A DNA stretch of 64,000 nt from Chryseobacterium paludis. Lineage in GTDB: Bacteria > Bacteroidota > Bacteroidia > Flavobacteriales > Weeksellaceae. The stretch covers positions 1,674,001-1,738,000 of the forward strand of contig NZ_CP099966.1 of assembly GCF_025403485.1 (NCBI RefSeq), in the 5' to 3' direction. Below are positions 26,452 through 36,175 of this stretch, piece after piece. A model generated the notes under the pieces. That model saw only the letters and a list, made by a program, of their open reading frames with translations, searched no databases and was not told where the DNA came from. How positions within the stretch are numbered: position 1 is the first letter of the stretch; each line of letters begins with the position of its first letter. Both the position numbers and the translations under genes were made by a program.

Positions 26452-26523
26452 TGACCGCAGAAGGACTCGAACCCTCACTGTCGGAGCCGAAATCCGAAGT
26501 TCTATCCATTAAACTATGCAGCC
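26452..26523 (-). tRNA. tRNA-Arg, anticodon TCG
   Basis: The minus strand folds as a complete cloverleaf of 72 bases. The acceptor GGCTGCA pairs with TGCGGTC (discriminator A) and the D stem GTTT with GAAC. The anticodon stem TCGGA/TCCGA has loop TTTCGGC, giving anticodon TCG (reads CGA and related Arg codons). A 4-base variable loop and the T arm GAGGG-TTCGAGT-CCTTC follow. No CCA is encoded. A terminator lies 3 bp downstream. tRNA genes are frequent integration sites, and the disturbed region downstream (24000-26400) begins right after it. Confidence 0.9.
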
Positions 26524-26584
26524 AGTTCAGGTAGTGAATTCTAGGACTTAGGTAATTTTTTACTTGTATCCTCCAATTTTACTA

Positions 26585-28351
26585 CTAGAAGGTAATCTTC
26601 ACACCACCCAAAATTTGAGCTCCCAACACTTTATATCCTTTATAGGTTTGATAGTTTGAGTTCAGAAGATTATTTCCGGTTGCGAAAATACTGAAATTTT
26701 TGTGAAATTTATACTCTGCGGAAAGATTTAAATCAGCATAACCACCAACTTTATCATTGGTATTCTCCGTAGACTGGTATACCATTGCCGGATTGGCTAC
26801 TCCTTCAATTGAGTAAGAGTTTGTTGTTCTGTCACTTGCAAAGATTCCTTTGAATCCTAACAATAATTTTTTATCCAACATGCTATACTTAGCTCCGATA
26901 CTCGCATTGAATAATGGAACGTTATAAATGTTATCGAAGTTCTTCAAATTATATTTTGTGAAATGAAATTCACCGTCTAAAACAAGATTAGCTAAAGGAA
27001 AATACTGAATACTTCCTTTGATATCACTTACATTACCATCATCATAAATTGCAGAAAATGTATTTGCGAAATTATAAGCAGAACGGTTCAATGTATAATC
27101 GTTGTTGAATAAATCATTTGCTTTAAAGAAAAGAATATCTCTCATTTTCCCGAAACCAGCAGAGAAATCATATTTAATTGTTTCATCAATATCTCCTCTT
27201 AAACCTGCATAGAAATGATATTTTGTTTCCGTTGGCTTCAGCATCTGATCAGAAAGGATAAAAGGATTCTGCTGTAAAAGATCACTATAAGTATTCAGCT
27301 TTAAACCTCCATCTACCCCACCGTAGAATTTAAATTCTTTAGCAGCAGCAACCTGAAATTCAGCTTTTGGAAACCAATAGCTTTTATTATTTTTCACCTG
27401 CTCCATCATAGTATTTGAATTTTTAGCATTCAAAAATGCAAATGAAGAACCTACCATCAAATAAGATTCTCCTTTAGCAAATGTAACTTTCGGATCTAAA
27501 GTAGCATTGAAAAAGTTGGATGAGTTTTTATCTCTGATGTCAAAATCTGTTTTTACGGTTTCTAATCCTACTCCTAAATCAGCATTCATCAGAATCCCAT
27601 TTTTAGACAGTTCTACTGCATGTTTTGATAAATTAACCAAAACGGATGCCTGATTTTCCTGCGCATCAAAATGGTCTTTTAAAAATGATGATTTCACCCG
27701 TACATCGTTTAAGATCTCATTAGAATAAAAATCATAGTATCCATTCACTTTAAACTGATTCACCCTTTGGTCCAAATCAATATCCGCAGCAGGTTCTAAT
27801 GCGTAGATCCCATAATATTTATTATTATCCAATCCATATTGAGCATTCAAATTGAATTTCCCTTTTTCACCATAAGAATTTAAAAAAGCTCCAATAGATG
27901 CCGAGCTCTGTTTAGAATCCCAGGCATATTCTTTTTTCAAACCTAAAGTCGAGAGAAAATGAACGTCTGCTCCTACTTCCAGTTTATTATTAAGTGTTTT
28001 AGAAATATTGGCATCACCAAGAATTTTTCCAAAATTCCCCATTCCAAATTGGAGATAGTTGTTTTGAGCTGTTCCCTCAAATTTTGGAGTTACATCCTGT
28101 CCCTGAATAGTCGAAGTTTTGAAGTCTGAAACCGCTGGAACATCCGTAATTTTATATTGTACAGGATTCTGAGATTTCTCTTCAGGCGGGTAATTCTTAA
28201 TCGTTTCAATAGAAGTTTTTTTCTTTTCGATCTTTTTAACTTCCGGTTCTCTTTTTTTATTAAGAATCAGTTTCTCTTCTTTGATCTGGGAAAACGCAAT
28301 CTGCGAAACCCCTAAAAATAATATGGATAATATTTGAATTCTTCTGTTCAT
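26585..28351 (-). CDS. TonB-receptor-like outer-membrane barrel protein without plug
   Basis: The 588-residue precursor has a signal peptide (MNRRIQILSILFLGVSQIAFSQ), a charged Lys/Glu-rich linker to about residue 60, then long alternating amphipathic strands typical of the C-terminal barrel of TonB-dependent receptors (NNYLQFGMGNFGKILGD, LNAQYGLDNNKYYGIYA, FSIFATGNNLLNSNYQTYKG) ending in an aromatic strand with terminal Phe (VKITF). No plug domain or TonB box is seen. It lies 69 bp after a 987-residue TPR protein and is probably made with it. The two may form an envelope complex; the cargo is unknown. Confidence 0.8.
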   Translation of the reverse strand: MNRRIQILSILFLGVSQIAFSQIKEEKLILNKKREPEVKKIEKKKTSIETIKNYPPEEKSQNPVQYKITDVPAVSDFKTSTIQGQDVTPKFEGTAQNNYLQFGMGNFGKILGDANISKTLNNKLEVGADVHFLSTLGLKKEYAWDSKQSSASIGAFLNSYGEKGKFNLNAQYGLDNNKYYGIYALEPAADIDLDQRVNQFKVNGYYDFYSNEILNDVRVKSSFLKDHFDAQENQASVLVNLSKHAVELSKNGILMNADLGVGLETVKTDFDIRDKNSSNFFNATLDPKVTFAKGESYLMVGSSFAFLNAKNSNTMMEQVKNNKSYWFPKAEFQVAAAKEFKFYGGVDGGLKLNTYSDLLQQNPFILSDQMLKPTETKYHFYAGLRGDIDETIKYDFSAGFGKMRDILFFKANDLFNNDYTLNRSAYNFANTFSAIYDDGNVSDIKGSIQYFPLANLVLDGEFHFTKYNLKNFDNIYNVPLFNASIGAKYSMLDKKLLLGFKGIFASDRTTNSYSIEGVANPAMVYQSTENTNDKVGGYADLNLSAEYKFHKNFSIFATGNNLLNSNYQTYKGYKVLGAQILGGVKITF

Positions 28352-28420
28352 TACGTATTGTATTTATGTATTCACGTAAAATGTATTAATGAATAATACC
28401 GATGAATACGAAGTACATTT

Positions 28421-31384
28421 TTATTTTTTGATCTGTTTTTTCACTTCTTTAGCTTCTGCTACGATTTCCGGGAAATCCTTGTAGTTGGCAATGATCTGAT
28501 CACAAGTATAACTTGCCTGATAATTATCTTTTAAGCCAATATAATTTTTAGCCATTATTACCAGAGCTTTAGCTCCCCAATATTCTTCGGAAGAATAATT
28601 GTTCGCCAATTTGAAGATGGTTTCGTTGGAAGATTTGAAAGCTTTTCCTTTATTCTGGTAGAATGCTTTTGCATATAATGCTTCTGCCGCCACTTCTGTA
28701 TTGGAAGACTTTTCAAGAGAAGCATATGCGGTCTGAGCATCTTTATCTTTGGAAGAGTTCATTAAGCTTCTTGCTTTGATCACTTTTGCCGTTTCAATTA
28801 CTGCTGCAGAGTTTTTTGTATTAGCAATGACATCATTAGCCAGTTTTTCAGCCTGTGAGAAATCTTTTTCTTCAGCATACATCTTCATCAATTCTACGTT
28901 AGCATAGTTCTTAATATTAATATCAGAAGAGTTTTTAATGTTCTCTAAATATTTTTTGGCTTCGGCAGTATTACCTTGTGCTACATAAATCTGCGCTAAA
29001 CGGGTCTGAGCATCATCCTGATAATCATTCTGAACGTTGGCAACCTCCTGCAACACTAATAATGCTTTTGTAGAATTGTTCGTTTGATAATAACTTTCTC
29101 CCAATTCATATTTAGCCTGATAAAGGCCGTCTCCTGTTGGGTTTTGGGTTAAATATTTTTCGTAATAAGAAATAGCATTCTTGTAATCTTTCTTCGTGAA
29201 ATATTGTTTTCCCGTAGAAAGATTGATCTCATCGATCTCTGAAGCATCTACATTAACCCCAATATTTTTAGCAAAGCTTTCGTACCCTGCAACATCACCA
29301 CTTTTAGTGAAAATTGGTTTCGCTGCTTGAACAATTTTCTGAGCATACGCTGTATTCTTATACTGGTCCCCAAGAGTTTTTAATTCAGCAATCGCCTTAT
29401 CATTTTGATTCTGATCAATGTAATTCTGAGCTCTGTAAATAGATGCATTGGCAATTAAATCTTTATCTGAAGATGTTTTAATTACTTTAGCGAAATAATC
29501 ATTTGAATTCGCAAAATCATCCTGTGCTGCATATGCCGTTCCTATTTCATATTGAGAATCATCATAATACTCAGATGTCGGATACTTAGATAAAAGTGAT
29601 TTTAAACTGGTTATTTTTGCCTGAGTATCACCTTTAAATCCTAAAGCCATTCCTTTTTGATATAAAGTATAGTCTGTAGCATCTTCATTTTTATCATAGA
29701 TCGCAATTGCATCATTCAGCTCATTATTGGCATAATGAATATCTGCTAAACGAAGTTCTGCATCGTTTTTAAATTCCGGTTTAGGATTAGTTAAATATTG
29801 TTTGAAATAAGTTTGTGCCTGATCAAACTTTTTAGATTTAAAATAAGCATAGCCAAGATCGTAAGGCAACTGTTGCTTTTCAGGGAAAGTTGCTGTAAGA
29901 AGTTTTTCATAACGGGCAATTGCAGAAGGATAATTTCCTTTCTGGTAATACGTCTGAGCCAGCCAGTATAAAGCTCTGCTATTAAATTCTTTATTGATGT
30001 TGAAAGCTAAACTTCTTAAAAAATACTTCTCAGCTTCATCATAATTTCCTTTGTTGAACTCTTCAGTTCCCAGTAAATAAGAAACTTCCTGATCTACTTT
30101 GTCAATTTCAGGAGTGGAGCTTTGCAATCTGTCGATCGCATTGAGTGTTTCTTTATAATTTCCTGAGTACAAATAAGATTTCACCAAGAGAGACCTCATC
30201 TCTGAAGCATTGTCTGCATTCTGATTTTCATTGATATAGCTTTGAATAACCCCTGATGCACTTTCAAAAGGGTTTCCGATATCGTAGCTTAATTTTGCAT
30301 ACTGTTCATGAGCGAGCTTTTTCACCTTCGCATCATAATCCATCTGATAAGAAGAACGGAATGCTGAAAGAGCTTCCTGTTTTTTATCAACTGCCAGATA
30401 AGCATTCCCTAATTGGTAATAAGCATTTTGAGCCAATGCAGAATTGCTGTTTAAGAGCTGATTGTAATAAGAAACGGCTTCATCGTATTTTTTCAATTGT
30501 GCAGCTACAAATCCCATTTCATACAAGTCATTTTCAGAAGGACTCTGCTGAACACTCAGATAATCTTTTAAGTGCGGATACGCTGAAGTATAATCATTCT
30601 TCATGAAATAACTTTCTCCAATGATCTTATGAACTTCCGCTTTATAAGAATCGGAAATATTTTCGTTCAATAACAGATTTCCTTCAGAGATCGCTTTATC
30701 ATAGTCCTTATCATTGTAATACATCTGAACATAATACGGGCGAACAAGTTTAGCATATTTAGGCTGATCTTTTACAGAATCAAAATACTGAAATGCTTTA
30801 TCATTCTGTTTATTAGAATAATATAAGTGCCCAAGCATGTAAGCAATATCTCCTTTTTGAGATTCATCCGCAGATTTGTAAGCTTCCTCCAGGGCATCAG
30901 TCGCTCCTTTAGAGTCTCCTGTCATAAATTTTGCGTACCCTAGTTTCAGAATATATTGTGTATTTTCCTCCTTTGAAAGCTGATACTGATTCACATTTTT
31001 TAAGGTCTCTAACGCCTTATCAAAATCTTTTTTAGCCAAATAATAATCCGCTAGTGGTAGATTAGCCTGAGCAAAATAAGCAGAATTCGGATATTCTTTA
31101 ATAAAAGCAGTTAAACCTTCTTCAGCATGATTCTTCTGAAGGATCACTCCGATCACATTATCAAAAAACTGTGCAGCTTCTTTCTTAGACCTGGACAGAT
31201 TTTGATTATAAAAATACTGTCTGGCATATTCGTATTGAGAAGCGTTGTATATTTTGGTCTGGTAAAGATTTTCGGCTAGATTGAATCTATAATTTTCTTT
31301 CTGGGTAAAGTATTGGGACTGTTGAGCATCGGAAATTCCGAAATAGATCACAGCAGCCGCTAAAAGTATTTTTTTTGATTTCAT
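28421..31384 (-). CDS. Large secreted tetratricopeptide-repeat protein
   Basis: The 987-residue protein has a signal peptide (MKSKKILLAAAVIYFGISDAQ) and consists almost wholly of TPR units. They are recognisable by the repeated pattern of small residue, A/G, Y/F and P, for example GDIAYMLGHLYYSNKQNDKA, NAYYQLGNAYLAVDKKQEAL, SRALYWLAQTYYQKGNYPSA, YDLGYAYFKSKKFDQAQTYF and AKYELGESYYQTNNSTKALL. I count well over fifteen repeats. No membrane segment follows the signal, so it is probably periplasmic or tethered by a partner. The neighbouring barrel gene suggests a protein-protein scaffold at the outer membrane. The C-terminus ends in a Lys-rich tail. Confidence 0.88.
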   Translation of the reverse strand: MKSKKILLAAAVIYFGISDAQQSQYFTQKENYRFNLAENLYQTKIYNASQYEYARQYFYNQNLSRSKKEAAQFFDNVIGVILQKNHAEEGLTAFIKEYPNSAYFAQANLPLADYYLAKKDFDKALETLKNVNQYQLSKEENTQYILKLGYAKFMTGDSKGATDALEEAYKSADESQKGDIAYMLGHLYYSNKQNDKAFQYFDSVKDQPKYAKLVRPYYVQMYYNDKDYDKAISEGNLLLNENISDSYKAEVHKIIGESYFMKNDYTSAYPHLKDYLSVQQSPSENDLYEMGFVAAQLKKYDEAVSYYNQLLNSNSALAQNAYYQLGNAYLAVDKKQEALSAFRSSYQMDYDAKVKKLAHEQYAKLSYDIGNPFESASGVIQSYINENQNADNASEMRSLLVKSYLYSGNYKETLNAIDRLQSSTPEIDKVDQEVSYLLGTEEFNKGNYDEAEKYFLRSLAFNINKEFNSRALYWLAQTYYQKGNYPSAIARYEKLLTATFPEKQQLPYDLGYAYFKSKKFDQAQTYFKQYLTNPKPEFKNDAELRLADIHYANNELNDAIAIYDKNEDATDYTLYQKGMALGFKGDTQAKITSLKSLLSKYPTSEYYDDSQYEIGTAYAAQDDFANSNDYFAKVIKTSSDKDLIANASIYRAQNYIDQNQNDKAIAELKTLGDQYKNTAYAQKIVQAAKPIFTKSGDVAGYESFAKNIGVNVDASEIDEINLSTGKQYFTKKDYKNAISYYEKYLTQNPTGDGLYQAKYELGESYYQTNNSTKALLVLQEVANVQNDYQDDAQTRLAQIYVAQGNTAEAKKYLENIKNSSDINIKNYANVELMKMYAEEKDFSQAEKLANDVIANTKNSAAVIETAKVIKARSLMNSSKDKDAQTAYASLEKSSNTEVAAEALYAKAFYQNKGKAFKSSNETIFKLANNYSSEEYWGAKALVIMAKNYIGLKDNYQASYTCDQIIANYKDFPEIVAEAKEVKKQIKK

Positions 31385-31622
31385 TCTTTATTTGAATAAA
31401 AAAATTAGTCTATATAAGTTAACGAAAATATTAAAAACTTATTGTTTAAGCAAGTTTTAAAAGGTTTAATAATCAAAAATATCAATTGAATACATTTCAC
31501 TATTTCATGACAAAAATTGATTAATTTAGTGTCATAAAAGATTAATTATTTCAATATAAAAATATCAAATTAAATTTTTTAATCTGACATCCATTTTACA
31601 GCATCTAAAAACATACCATTAC

Positions 31623-33863
31623 ATGAAATTTAAAATACTTTTAGCATTAATATTTGTAAATCTGCTGCACGCCCAAAAGTTTTACTTTCCAAAAACTGCT
31701 GTGACGGACTCTACAATACTCGAAAAACAACTCCCTGTTCTTGCATCGGAACTTATGACCCAAAAGCCTTTGCTTAAACTTAAACAACAAAGTAAAGTTA
31801 ACTTTTTGGATAACCTCTTCCGTTTGGAGATGCTTTCAAAAGATTATAAAAAATCTATAGCTACTTTATCAGATTATCGTAATGAATTCGCTGATCATGA
31901 TATGGTTGGAAATAAATTCATCGCTCACGAAGTCTATAGTTTAGCTAAATTAATTGAAAAGAGGGACAATATAACCTTCCACAATGCACTTCAAAAAGCA
32001 TTTGATAAGAAATACAAAAGCCTCTCCGATAAATTGCTCGTTAGATTAGGCACCTATTTTGACGGAGATGTCAACAATTTCCGAAAGCTTTTTAAAAAGG
32101 CGATTGATAAACAAAAAGATAAAGACAGTATAGATTACCCGTCAGCTTTGGCGTTATGTAAAAGTTATTTAAGTTATAAAATATATGCCAGCATTAAGCC
32201 TCAGATAATGCAATTGCTGGCTGCAAAAGATCAGGAAAAATTCATTATTGAAACTAAGGATATTAAATTAAAAAGTGGAAATACTTTAACGATTACCATT
32301 GTCAGAAAAAAAGAAAACAAAGCTCCACTCCCTGTTATTCTTAGCAATAACATCTACGCAGGACCAGTTGATGTGCTTTTTGGAAAAAGAGCTGCCATTT
32401 ATAATTATGTAGGTACAGTTATCAATACCCGTGGTAAAAGAAACAGTAAAGATGAAAATAATCCTTTTGAAAATGAATCACAAGATCTTTATGAAGTTAT
32501 AGATTGGGTAAGTAAACAACCCTGGAGTGATGGTAAGGTTGGAATGATTGGTGGAAGTTACCTTGGTTTTAGTCAGTGGGCAGCTGTAAAAAAATTACAC
32601 CCAGCATTAAAAACGATTGTTCCTCAGGTAGCTGTAGGAATAGGAATAGATTACCCAGCTCAAAATAATATATTCATGAGCTATATGCTACAGTGGATCA
32701 AGTATGTTACTAACAATAAATTTACAGATGAAGCTGACTTTAATAATTTCCCAAAATGGGATTCTATCAACACAGCATGGTACAAAAGCGGAAAATCATT
32801 CAGAGCTTTAGACACTATAAGTGGTCAGCCCAACAAGATTTTTCAAAGATGGCTGGATCATCCGGGTTATGATGAATACTGGCAGAAAATGGTTCCTTAT
32901 AAAGAAGATTTTGCTAACATAGATATTCCTATATTAACGACAACCGGTTATTATGATGATGATCAGATAGGAGCATTATCATATTTTAAAGCTCACCATC
33001 AATACAATAAGAATGCTAATCATTATCTTGTAATAGGCCCTTATGACCATGGAGGCGCACAAAGTTTTGGATATACCTATGTCAGTGGAAATCGTATCGA
33101 TCCGGTTGCGAGAATAAGTATTGATGACCTTGCTTTTTCATGGTTTGATTACATTCTTAAAAATGGTAAGAAACCGGATCTTTTAAAAGATAAAATCAAT
33201 TTCCAGGTGATGAATACCAACACATGGAAACACGTTCCTACCTTAGAAAAAATGCACACCTCAACCATCAAGTTTTATCTTCAGGATCATAAAGATATTC
33301 CATCCGTTTTTATTCAGCCTCCAAATAAAAGTTTCACTAAACAAACCGTTGATTTTAAAAATAGGGATCAAAAAGATTCTTATCGTCTGGTAAGTAAAAA
33401 AGACAGTGTAAAAGCGACCAATTCAGTTTATTTTGAAAGTGAAGTCTTAGACAAAGATCTTATTATAAGTGGAAATCTATCCGGATTTTTTAATGTCTCT
33501 ATTAACAAGAAAGATTTTGACACTGATACTTATTTATACCAAATACAACCGGATGGTAAATCTTTTTTACTATCAACACATATCGTAAGAGCCAGTTATG
33601 CAAAAAACAATGCGGTTCGTCAACTTCTTGAACCAGGTAAAGTTGAACAAATCCCTATTAAAAATTCAATATTTATCAGTAAGAAAATAGAAAAAGGAAG
33701 CAAACTGGTATTATTGGTTGGCGTTAATAAGAATTCTGCATGGCAGATCAATTACGGAACAGGAAAAGACGTAAGTGATGAAACCATAAAGGACGCAAAT
33801 GAACCGTTGGAAATAAAATGGTATAATGACAGCTATGTGGAAATACCTATCTACAAAGAATAA
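31623..33863 (+). CDS. CocE/NonD-type secreted hydrolase (S15 X-Pro dipeptidyl-peptidase-like)
   Basis: The 746-residue precursor has a short signal peptide (MKFKILLALIFVNLLHAQ) and an N-terminal helical region to about 200. A catalytic alpha/beta-hydrolase part follows: DWVSKQPWSDGKVGMIGGSY with nucleophile S312, GYYDDDQ with an Asp candidate at 445, and GPYDHGG with H476. The C-terminal beta-jelly-roll domain is the X-Pro dipeptidyl-peptidase C-terminal type (DLIISGNLSGFFNVSINKKD, DTYLYQIQPDGKSFLL). Members hydrolyse peptides or esters such as glutaryl amides, so the exact substrate cannot be told. It is followed at 113 bp by an amino-acid permease on the same strand, which would fit peptide use. 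Confidence 0.88.
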   Translation: MKFKILLALIFVNLLHAQKFYFPKTAVTDSTILEKQLPVLASELMTQKPLLKLKQQSKVNFLDNLFRLEMLSKDYKKSIATLSDYRNEFADHDMVGNKFIAHEVYSLAKLIEKRDNITFHNALQKAFDKKYKSLSDKLLVRLGTYFDGDVNNFRKLFKKAIDKQKDKDSIDYPSALALCKSYLSYKIYASIKPQIMQLLAAKDQEKFIIETKDIKLKSGNTLTITIVRKKENKAPLPVILSNNIYAGPVDVLFGKRAAIYNYVGTVINTRGKRNSKDENNPFENESQDLYEVIDWVSKQPWSDGKVGMIGGSYLGFSQWAAVKKLHPALKTIVPQVAVGIGIDYPAQNNIFMSYMLQWIKYVTNNKFTDEADFNNFPKWDSINTAWYKSGKSFRALDTISGQPNKIFQRWLDHPGYDEYWQKMVPYKEDFANIDIPILTTTGYYDDDQIGALSYFKAHHQYNKNANHYLVIGPYDHGGAQSFGYTYVSGNRIDPVARISIDDLAFSWFDYILKNGKKPDLLKDKINFQVMNTNTWKHVPTLEKMHTSTIKFYLQDHKDIPSVFIQPPNKSFTKQTVDFKNRDQKDSYRLVSKKDSVKATNSVYFESEVLDKDLIISGNLSGFFNVSINKKDFDTDTYLYQIQPDGKSFLLSTHIVRASYAKNNAVRQLLEPGKVEQIPIKNSIFISKKIEKGSKLVLLVGVNKNSAWQINYGTGKDVSDETIKDANEPLEIKWYNDSYVEIPIYKE

Positions 33864-33938
33864 AGGTTTTTATTTATTTAAACCACACCATTTTACCTAA
33901 ATATTGTGGTCTTCGCTGACAACCAACCAAAAAATCAT

Positions 33939-33946
33939 TACATTTG
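33939..33946 (+). promoter_or_regulatory. Bacteroidota -7 box (TACATTTG)
   Basis: A perfect TAnnTTTG box lies 30 bases before the permease ATG at 33977. I saw no TTG at the usual -33 spacing. Confidence 0.5.
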
Positions 33947-33976
33947 CTTTTTTTCAAACTCAAATATAGACATTGA

Positions 33977-35662
33977 ATGAATCAACTTTTCAGAAGGAAA
34001 AACTATTCAGCAACAGACACATCGACTAGCCTTTTAAGGGTTTTAGGTGTTTGGGATATCGTTTTTTTTGGTATTGCAGCCATTATAGGAGCAGGAAGTT
34101 TCAGCAGTTTAGGTGAAGCAGTTTTTAGAGGTGGTCCCGGAGTTATTCTATTATATTTGATTTGTGGCTTTGCCTGCGGCTTTACAGCACTTTGCTATGC
34201 AGAGTTTGCAAGTAGAATTCCTACAGCAGGTTCTGCTTATACCTATGCTTATGCAAGTTTTGGAGAATTAATCGCATGGATTATCGGTTGGGCATTGATC
34301 ATGGAGTATTCTTTTGGAAATATCTATGTTGCCTTTTCGTGGTCAGATTATTTTACCAGCTTTTTAGAAAGGTTGGGAATGCATATCCCAGATTATCTGA
34401 CTTGCAGTTATACAGAAGCCAAAAAGGCTTTTATGAGTGGCTCTGAAAATAAGGAATTGCTTAATGCATGGAAATCTGCCCCTTTAATCGGAAGTTTAAA
34501 ATTTATTGTTGATATTCCAGCATTGGTAATCAACGGATTGATCACATGGCTTTGTTATGTCGGGGTAAAAGAAAGTAAAAACTTCAACAACTCACTGGTT
34601 ATCTTAAAACTAGCGGTTATTGTTCTCGTAATTTTAGTAGGATTCTCTTATATTAATACTGAAAACTGGACTCCGGTAAATCCCGAGACACATGTAGCTT
34701 CTTTCATGCCTAATGGTTTTGCCGGTGTAATGAGTGCCGTTTCCGGAGTTTTCTTCGCCTATATAGGGTTCGATGCTTTAAGTGTACTTTCTGAAGAAAC
34801 TAAAGATCCTCAAAGAACATTACCTAAAGGGATGATCATCTCTCTTGTACTTTGTACAGTGATCTATATTGCTTTGACCTTAGTTCTAACGGGAATGGTG
34901 GATTACAGAAAATTTGATGGTATTGGAGATCCGCTTTCATTCATATTTGAGAAATCTAATGCTAATGTTGCCTGGATGGAACTCGTTGTTTCTTTCGTTG
35001 CCATTGTTGCAATCACCACAGTATTATTGGTGTTCCAAATGGGGCAGCCAAGAATCTGGTATGCGATGAGTCGTGACGGATTGATGCCTGAAAAATTCAA
35101 AACGGTACACCCAAAATATAAAACCCCTTCATTCGCAACTATTGTTACTGGTATTGCAGTGGGAGTTCCTATTTTATTTACTGATAAAACGTTCATTCTT
35201 GATTTTACAAGTATTGGAACCATCTTCGCTTTCGTGCTTGTTTGTGCCGGAGTTTTAATGCTTCCTGCAAAAGAAAAAGTTAAAGGTACATTTCACCTTC
35301 CTTATATTAATGGTAAAATCATCTTCCCTGTTATTTTTATTGGTGGATTAATCGGTTTCTATATCTGGCAGCCTGAATTTTTCCATAACCTAATGGATTG
35401 GAATGATCCTAAAGAAGGTGAATTTAGAGCTTCTATTTTCGTTTTCTTCCTGATTAATTTAGCTCTGTGTGTCTTTACCTTTATTAAAAACTTTTCTCTA
35501 ATTCCATTAATTGGTTTAAGCTCTTGTTTATATCTTCTTACGGGAATGAGCCATGAAAACTGGTTCTGGTTTGGAATATGGTTCGCTATAGGTCTGGTAA
35601 TTTATTTCTGCTACGGATATAGAAACAGTAAACTGGGGAAAGAGCATAGTTTAAAAAATTAA
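33977..35662 (+). CDS. APC-family amino-acid permease
   Basis: The 561-residue inner-membrane protein has about 12 to 14 hydrophobic helices. Helix 1 carries the family signature GVWDIVFFGIAAIIGAGSFS. Helix 6 contains MSAVSGVFFAYIGFDALSVL followed by SEETKDPQRTLPKGM, the conserved cytoplasmic loop of the APC (cationic amino-acid transporter-like) group. MGQPRIWYAMSRDGLMPEKF is another hallmark. It imports amino acids by cation symport or exchange; the substrate is unknown. It is closed by a strong terminator and has its own -7 box. Confidence 0.93.
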   Translation: MNQLFRRKNYSATDTSTSLLRVLGVWDIVFFGIAAIIGAGSFSSLGEAVFRGGPGVILLYLICGFACGFTALCYAEFASRIPTAGSAYTYAYASFGELIAWIIGWALIMEYSFGNIYVAFSWSDYFTSFLERLGMHIPDYLTCSYTEAKKAFMSGSENKELLNAWKSAPLIGSLKFIVDIPALVINGLITWLCYVGVKESKNFNNSLVILKLAVIVLVILVGFSYINTENWTPVNPETHVASFMPNGFAGVMSAVSGVFFAYIGFDALSVLSEETKDPQRTLPKGMIISLVLCTVIYIALTLVLTGMVDYRKFDGIGDPLSFIFEKSNANVAWMELVVSFVAIVAITTVLLVFQMGQPRIWYAMSRDGLMPEKFKTVHPKYKTPSFATIVTGIAVGVPILFTDKTFILDFTSIGTIFAFVLVCAGVLMLPAKEKVKGTFHLPYINGKIIFPVIFIGGLIGFYIWQPEFFHNLMDWNDPKEGEFRASIFVFFLINLALCVFTFIKNFSLIPLIGLSSCLYLLTGMSHENWFWFGIWFAIGLVIYFCYGYRNSKLGKEHSLKN

Positions 35663-35711
35663 ATAGTATAAAGCGAAAGACTTGAAAAATCAAATCGCTG
35701 AATAATAAGAT

Positions 35712-35754
35712 AAAAAAAGGCAAATTTGCGGCTTCGCAGTTTTGCCTTTTTTTT
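35712..35754 (+). terminator. Rho-independent terminator after the permease
   Basis: AAAAGGCAAA pairs with TTTGCCTTTT, enclosing a smaller GCG/CGC stem, and ends in eight T residues at 35747-35754. Confidence 0.9.
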
Positions 35755-35810
35755 ATTAAAAATTGGCCAACTTATTGCTTTTATTTATAAGAACTTAAAA
35801 CCAATATACC

Positions 35811-36125
35811 ATGTCCGACAGAATAAAAACGTACAGAGAATTTTATCAGTTCTACCTTACTGAACACAGTAAACTGGGAACAAGAATTTTTCACTTTCTG
35901 GGAACACTCCTTATATTCGGAGTCATTGCTTATGTGATCAGCTCCGGTAAAGAAAGGTTCTTATGGTATATTCCTATTTTTGGATATGGATTCGCCTGGT
36001 TCAGTCATGCGGTAATTGAAAAAAATAAACCAGCTACTTTTAAATATCCTTTATGGTCATTAATTTCAGATTTCAGATTGTTTTTTGAATTGCTAACAGG
36101 AAAGCAGAAATTTGTAACAAAGTAA
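35811..36125 (+). CDS. Mpo1-like (DUF962) membrane protein
   Basis: This 104-residue protein has the family pattern YREFYQFYLTEHSKLGTRIF with HFLGT, two membrane helices (LLIFGVIAYVI and FLWYIPIFGYGFAWF), then FSHAVIEKNKPATF and YPLWSLISDFRLFFELL. Yeast Mpo1 is an iron-dependent dioxygenase that shortens 2-hydroxy fatty acids, and the conserved His residues that bind iron are at EHSKLG, FHFLG and FSHAVIEKN. It is probably an inner-membrane enzyme of hydroxy-fatty-acid or sphingolipid breakdown, inferred from the family. It ends 50 bp from a convergent lipoprotein gene. Confidence 0.85.
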   Translation: MSDRIKTYREFYQFYLTEHSKLGTRIFHFLGTLLIFGVIAYVISSGKERFLWYIPIFGYGFAWFSHAVIEKNKPATFKYPLWSLISDFRLFFELLTGKQKFVTK

Positions 36126-36175
36126 ATCATATATCATATTAACAATTCTTCTTTTTTCACACTATTTTATCATAA

